From: Favolaschia claudopus | Taxonomy: Eukaryota > Basidiomycota > Agaricomycetes > Agaricales > Mycenaceae | Assembly (NCBI GenBank): GCA_037176885.1 | Contig: JAWWNJ010000035.1 | Coordinates: 1-64,000, forward strand | DNA length: 64,000 nt | Direction of reading: 5' to 3' | Shown: positions 59,908 through 64,000 of the stretch, in pieces | Layout of the letters: each line of letters begins with the position of its first letter | How positions within the stretch are numbered: position 1 is the first letter of the stretch | Notes under the pieces: generated by a model | Told to the model about the DNA's origin: nothing | Seen by the model: only the letters and a program-made list of their open reading frames with translations | Databases searched by the model: none | Program-made: the position numbers and the translations under genes

Positions 59908-60046
59908 GAATCTCGGCCATCGTGGAGCTGACGCCTTATGGGATCATCTGAAGGTTCGCTTCTATTGGCCGCACTTACGTGCAGACATCCAGCATCACAT
60001 TGCTTCCTGCCCACAATGCCAGGCACCTATACTGCCCACACAACCC
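59902..60046 (+). pseudogene. Integrase HHCC zinc module, truncated
   Basis: One base out of frame with Pol, the sequence reads HENLGHRGADALWDHLK, FYWPHLRADIQHH and ASCPQCQAP: the two histidines and two cysteines of the Ty3 integrase zinc-binding module. Two stops follow at once and no DDE core is found downstream, so integrase is lost here. Confidence 0.75.
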
Positions 60047-60145
60047 CAGTAATAAGTGTGGTACAACATTGCTCATCTACAACACTAATTAGTGGCGAAA
60101 CCGTGGGGCAGGGCTCCTGTCGATATCTTTCGGAGATCTTTTCAA

Positions 60146-60232
60146 TAACTTTTTGCAAAGACATACATGAAGGAGAAGTCCAGCTCAGCTCAATAACTTT
60201 GCATATCTTTCAATAACTTTCAATAACTTTGG
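60146..60232 (+). repeat. CAATAACTTT short repeats
   Basis: CAATAACTTT occurs four times, twice directly adjacent at about 60211-60231. It lies just beyond the point where integrase ends. Confidence 0.6.
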
Positions 60233-60572
60233 GACTCGTAGATGGTCCACAGGCATCTACTGCCCAAAAAGGAAATGTATTCGTAAAATACCCGTAAAAT
60301 ACATGAAAATTCAGCGAAAAAAATGGCAAAAAAAAAATCAGGTGATTGTTTGATGGCACGAGGGCTGCTGAGGCCGTTGCGGCTTGTTGGGAGGCGTTTG
60401 AATTCTGAGTCAAATAAATTGAACTTATTACTAAAATACAGAGCATATGTGATTCAAAAGGTTAAGAAATATTCATTTAATACTCTGAATATAGCAAATG
60501 TTGAAGTCACTATATGCTTGGGCTCCCGCTACTTGCCGAAAGCAGTATTGCATCAAAACCATCAAATATGTT

Positions 60573-60703
60573 TTCAAAACCGCCGGCTTTTCGAAAATGT
60601 TTTGCATTTTACGGTCTGGGCAGCACTCCAATCAAAAGAAGTTGTATGTAGATCTTGTAGGTCTCAATGAGATCTACCTGATGCATATAAACATCAACCA
60701 CAT
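60573..60703 (+). repeat. Left arm of a ~130-bp inverted repeat
   Basis: TTCAAAACCGCCGG opens this arm; shared pieces with the right arm include TTTTGCATTTT, CAGCACTC, GTAGATCT, GAGATCTACCTGAT versus GAGCTCTACCTGAT, and CATATAA(A/G)CATCAA. Confidence 0.75.
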
Positions 60704-61045
60704 TTATGACATAATCCGATGAAACGCTGACTATAGGGCAACTATGGAAAACACCCAAGAAATGAAAAGGAATTAAATCCCTAATCAAATCTTAAATATA
60801 ATCCTAACCACTATGAGATCGACGTGCGAGGTTCGGGGTTCCAGTCCAGTATAGACTGTGGCAATCCAACTATTCTAACACTCAAAATATACTAACTTAA
60901 GCTTTCGCGATTGCTGACTTTGTACAGAGAACGTCTATACGAGTCCTATGTTGACACAGGAAGTGTGGGTTTCAACAAGGGTTTGAGATGTAACTCTTCT
61001 CAAGAGGTTTAGGTGTTTAAGTTGCTTGTTAAGCCAATATATTCC

Positions 61046-61143
61046 ACGCGTAAGATGTCCAATAACTGTTTCACGCGTCCCGTAGGTCAAAAGTTCTTAT
61101 AATTCCACGCGTAAGTTCCCAAAATTTCCAATATTCCACGCGT
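61046..61143 (+). promoter_or_regulatory. Four ACGCGT (MCB-like) sites
   Basis: ACGCGT occurs at 61046, 61073, 61107 and 61138, three of them in the longer word ATTCCACGCGTA. In fungi ACGCGT is the MCB site bound by MBF at G1/S. No gene starts nearby, so this may be a repeat feature. Confidence 0.45.
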
Positions 61144-61800
61144 ACAATTCAAGAGATGATCCAACAGACAATATATATTGACGAAACAAACCAAAGAAAC
61201 AAATAAGCTTCTGGAGTTTATCTCGAATGGAGTCCAACGTCTAGTTGTTCACGAAGCCGACACTGGCTTGACGCTCACAGCTAGAGGAGGGAATCCACTA
61301 GAGTACCAGTACAGGAAACGATGCCTTTTATACCTTTCACTAATAAATAATAAGAGACCGAACAATCGACAAACGGGTATATTGTGAGAGAAACTAGGGC
61401 CCGCTATGCCCTCGCCCTATCCTTGGTGGCCAGAACAGGAAATAGATCAAAGGTTCATTCAATCCAAGTCCTTATCCCGATCATTATGTTATGACAGTGG
61501 GCCGCAGCGGCCCAATCAATATTGCCCAAATTGGCATTAATGAGTGTCCCTCTTCGGACCGTGCTCCTTGATCGTAATACGGCGGCAGCCAACTCGGCGT
61601 GACGTGTAGTTCCTTTGTAGGAATATTCTACTTCCGCAAATCCCTCGCAATTGGTTTATAGAATTATTCGTGAAAGCCTCTTGCCTCCAGGAAACACTCC
61701 TTCTGGCCTTTCGGCAGGTTCTTATAAGTCCCAAGTTATATCCCACTCATTCTGCCTTTGGTCGGAACACAGGGCGACTCCCAATCCTATTCCGGATGGT

Positions 61801-61822
61801 TAGAGACCTATCGTGATAGGTC
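61801..61822. repeat. Short perfect hairpin
   Basis: AGACCTATC, two bases, then GATAGGTCT gives a 9-bp stem. A second, GC-rich palindrome (TGGGCCGC-A-GCGGCCCA) lies near 61497-61513. No function is implied. Confidence 0.6.
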
Positions 61823-63879
61823 TGTTCTGGAATATTATAACTTCCACGCTATACCAGCGCAGTCGTAGACAGTGCCAGACCTCCCACTTAGTGTATAATC
61901 CTTTAACTGGCCGCTCAGGCAAACGCCAGTCCTCATACGAGCGTATTCCCGTGGTATATAATGTATTACGCTTTTAATACAATAGCACTTGGACTGAAAA
62001 TGAATAAATTCAGCCCTGGCCCAATACCGGGTCTATCACCGATTTGGGCCACTAACGCCTAGCAACCCAAATAGGAAGTTGTTGGCATAATGTGTTCTTC
62101 AGGCCCCCAATTCCCAGTTGATGGGGTCCAGGCTTATGCAGTATACCCATATAACACTCAGCAGCATAGTTAGAGAGTGGGGGACTTATTTCCCCCTGTA
62201 TATAGGCCAACATCAAATTCGCTTCCATTTTGGGATACTAACTCCTAGCATCCCAAAAAGGAAGGTTTTGTTGTTCCCCCTGTTCTGGGTGCAATTTCAT
62301 GATCTATTTAGAGCTCTCCAGTTGCTCCATCTCTTCTATTGAGCAGTGTTGCAGTAGAGAGGTGTTAATGTAACAGTAGAATGAAGGATAAATGAAATTT
62401 CGGAAAAATCTAAAACAAATGGTGAATAGCCCCAGTGGCATCCACCAAGTACTGCATATTGCCTTAGAATGATGTTTGCATCTTGTATGAGCTTAATGCT
62501 GCTTCATTCTCTGCAATAATACCTCAATTCAGGTTTGAAGCATTGATGTGATCACAGATTTGAAACATCCATCACCAGACCCACTCTTCACAGCTCTCAG
62601 CCCAGCACAGTCAATAGGAAGTTTAAAAAGATGTATCACTCACCATTGGAGACAAAATACCAGCATGTCTATGCACAAAATAACATACAATTTCAATTTT
62701 GATGGGTTTGATGTCCCACCTCCTACACCTTTGACTGTCCATATCTCGTTGATCTGAAGTTTCAGATAGATAATATAATAACTGATGAGCATTGTGACAA
62801 ATTTTGAAAGGGTTTTGACAGGTAGAGGACGAGACTTAGGGTTTTTAATTATTGGTGACACACTCACCATGGCCCAGAAAATACATTTTCAACCGGGTCA
62901 TTTTCATATGACACCATTCTGCTACATCACTTATACTTTTGAAGGTGTACATTTGTTCTATAATTCAGATAGAGCTTGAACTGATTTTTCTCCCATTTAA
63001 TCGGCATGAAGGGGGATACATATTAGAGGATACATGCATAGGTAGTTGTGAGTGTAAACCAGTTTTGAACCAAGTTGCTCGGATATGCAACTTCGTCAAA
63101 ACAGGTCGGAATAGGGTGAGTAAATAACCAAAATGGACGGATTTTATACGCTGAATTTGAATATAAAGTCATCAAGAGCCGAATCTGTGCGTCCTACAGT
63201 CTATTGTCCAATTGATGTGAAATTATAGATTTCAAGTTGAGTTGATTCTAAGCTTATATCCAAGCATTGAGCTGGGATACAGAGTCATACAGACTTTCAA
63301 CTGAAGCTTCTACTACCTCAGATGCCCTATGTATGCTATGGAAGAGTAAAATGATGAAATCCTTCAACCTGGCATCAGAGGGCAAAAGCAAGGTAGAGAA
63401 TGGTAAATTGATGCATTTACTGCATCAAACAGGCTCAGGTATGTTTAAAAAGTCAACCTACCTGGGATAAATCAAGGGTAGGTACCCATGAAGACCAGAA
63501 GCCCTTGAAATCAATGTTTGATGTCATCCCCAAAACACAGTATTGAATGAGATAGAATGCCCATTGTATCAGCTGGAGTTCCTTGAACTGTTCATAGGAA
63601 TGAATGAGTTTTTGCTATGGGCACAGAATGGTCAGAACTCCCCATTCACAGCAGGTCAATAAATCCCAACTAATTTCACTGTTTTATTTGTTTTATAGGC
63701 TGGTATTCTATGAATTGACCATTGAAAGCTGCTGAGAAGTAAACATATACTACCTAGATTCAGTATAGAATAGTGTGATGTAGCAGATACACCCAGGGGT
63801 GCAAGGATCGCGAGAATTTCCTTTTTGAGATGCTAGGCGTTAGTGGCCGAAATAGGAAATCTCAGAACAAACTGTTTGA

Positions 63880-64000
63880 TGCTTATATGGATCAGGTAGA
63901 GCTCTTCCAGAGCTATCAGATCTACACTCAGCATTTTTTGATCTGAGTGCTGGTTGGACCGCAAAATGCAAAACAATTTCGAAACCCCGGCGGTTTTGAA
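63880..64000 (-). repeat. Right arm of the inverted repeat, reaching the window edge
   Basis: It is the inverse of 60573-60703 and ends at base 64000 with CCGGCGGTTTTGAA, so the element it belongs to, or its last bases, may continue outside. Confidence 0.75.

Larger units (their letters stand above)
46400..60046 (+). mobile_element. Ty3/mdg4-type LTR retrotransposon, interrupted and truncated
   Basis: Order on the plus strand: 5' LTR-like region ending CTTGACA at 47868, a primer-binding-like TGGTGACC at 47873, gag with a capsid-like region and a zinc-knuckle-like cluster, aspartic protease, a long unassigned region, reverse transcriptase, RNase H and the start of integrase. Protease before RT-RNase H-integrase is the Ty3 order. 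The 5' end of the LTR cannot be placed because no 3' LTR is in the window. A CACTG-ended DNA element sits at 54298-57083, and integrase is lost after its zinc-binding module at about 60046. The element is therefore not autonomous in this state. Confidence 0.8.
60047..64000. other. AT-rich repeat region without a convincing gene
   Basis: No frame over 115 codons and none with a protein motif. It contains CAATAACTTT short repeats (60146-60232), ACGCGT sites (61046-61143), GC hairpins (61497-61513, 61801-61822), dispersed copies of a CTAACGCCTAGCA-type word (62046, 62233, and inverted near 63832) and an inverted repeat whose right arm reaches the window edge. It is probably a stack of non-coding transposon sequence that replaced or interrupted the retrotransposon's 3' end. 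Confidence 0.5.

Noticed and set aside
60806..60850. tRNA-like GGTTCCAGTCC (B box) and TAGTGGTTAGGAT (A box) words
   Set aside because: They lie on opposite strands, no cloverleaf can be drawn and no acceptor stem pairs.

Overview
The window reads as nuclear DNA of a basidiomycete fungus, most likely an Agaricomycete. The conserved genes are split by many short introns (about 45-60 nt, GT-AG, one GC-AG). The LINE, Ty3/mdg4 and terminal-inverted-repeat elements resemble those common in mushroom genomes. No bacterial or organellar genes, rRNA, tRNA or CRISPR array were found.

Layout. (1) 1-13.1 kb is a dense block of housekeeping genes: transketolase (cut by the left edge), a YebC/TACO1 mitochondrial translation factor, an NYN-domain RNA-binding/nuclease protein, MRP10, UBC6, SF3a120/PRP21, MRPL31 and CMS1. 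All eight contain one or more single-base breaks in otherwise conserved frames, mostly at homopolymers. (2) 13.3-39.2 kb holds conserved genes whose frames mostly splice cleanly: a membrane-anchored ERI1-like exonuclease, a TmpA-like membrane protein, NDC80 (one possible break), MOG1, an MIT-domain (Atg38/NRBF2-like) protein, RSP5, prephenate dehydratase, an EST1/SMG6-type protein with a PIN domain, a SnoaL-like protein, STRAP, MET30 and GSK3. A decayed LINE tail lies between STRAP and MET30. (3) 39.2-46.4 kb is gene-poor, with a broken, unrecognised multi-exon gene and one small intact two-exon gene. (4) 46.4-60.05 kb is a large Ty3/mdg4 LTR retrotransposon. Its polyprotein has a long unexplained segment between protease and reverse transcriptase. 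The element is split by a 2.8-kb DNA element with about 300-bp terminal inverted repeats starting CACTG and a CAA target duplication, and its integrase ends abruptly. (5) 60.05-64 kb is AT-rich repeat sequence without a convincing gene, bounded by an inverted repeat that runs to the right edge.

The housekeeping genes form no operon or pathway cluster. Several are divergent pairs with 150-250 bp between start codons (MRP10/UBC6, CMS1/ERI1-like, NDC80/MOG1, MIT protein/RSP5), so they probably share bidirectional promoters. The most unusual material is the nested transposon complex and the sharp change in frame integrity near 13.2 kb.
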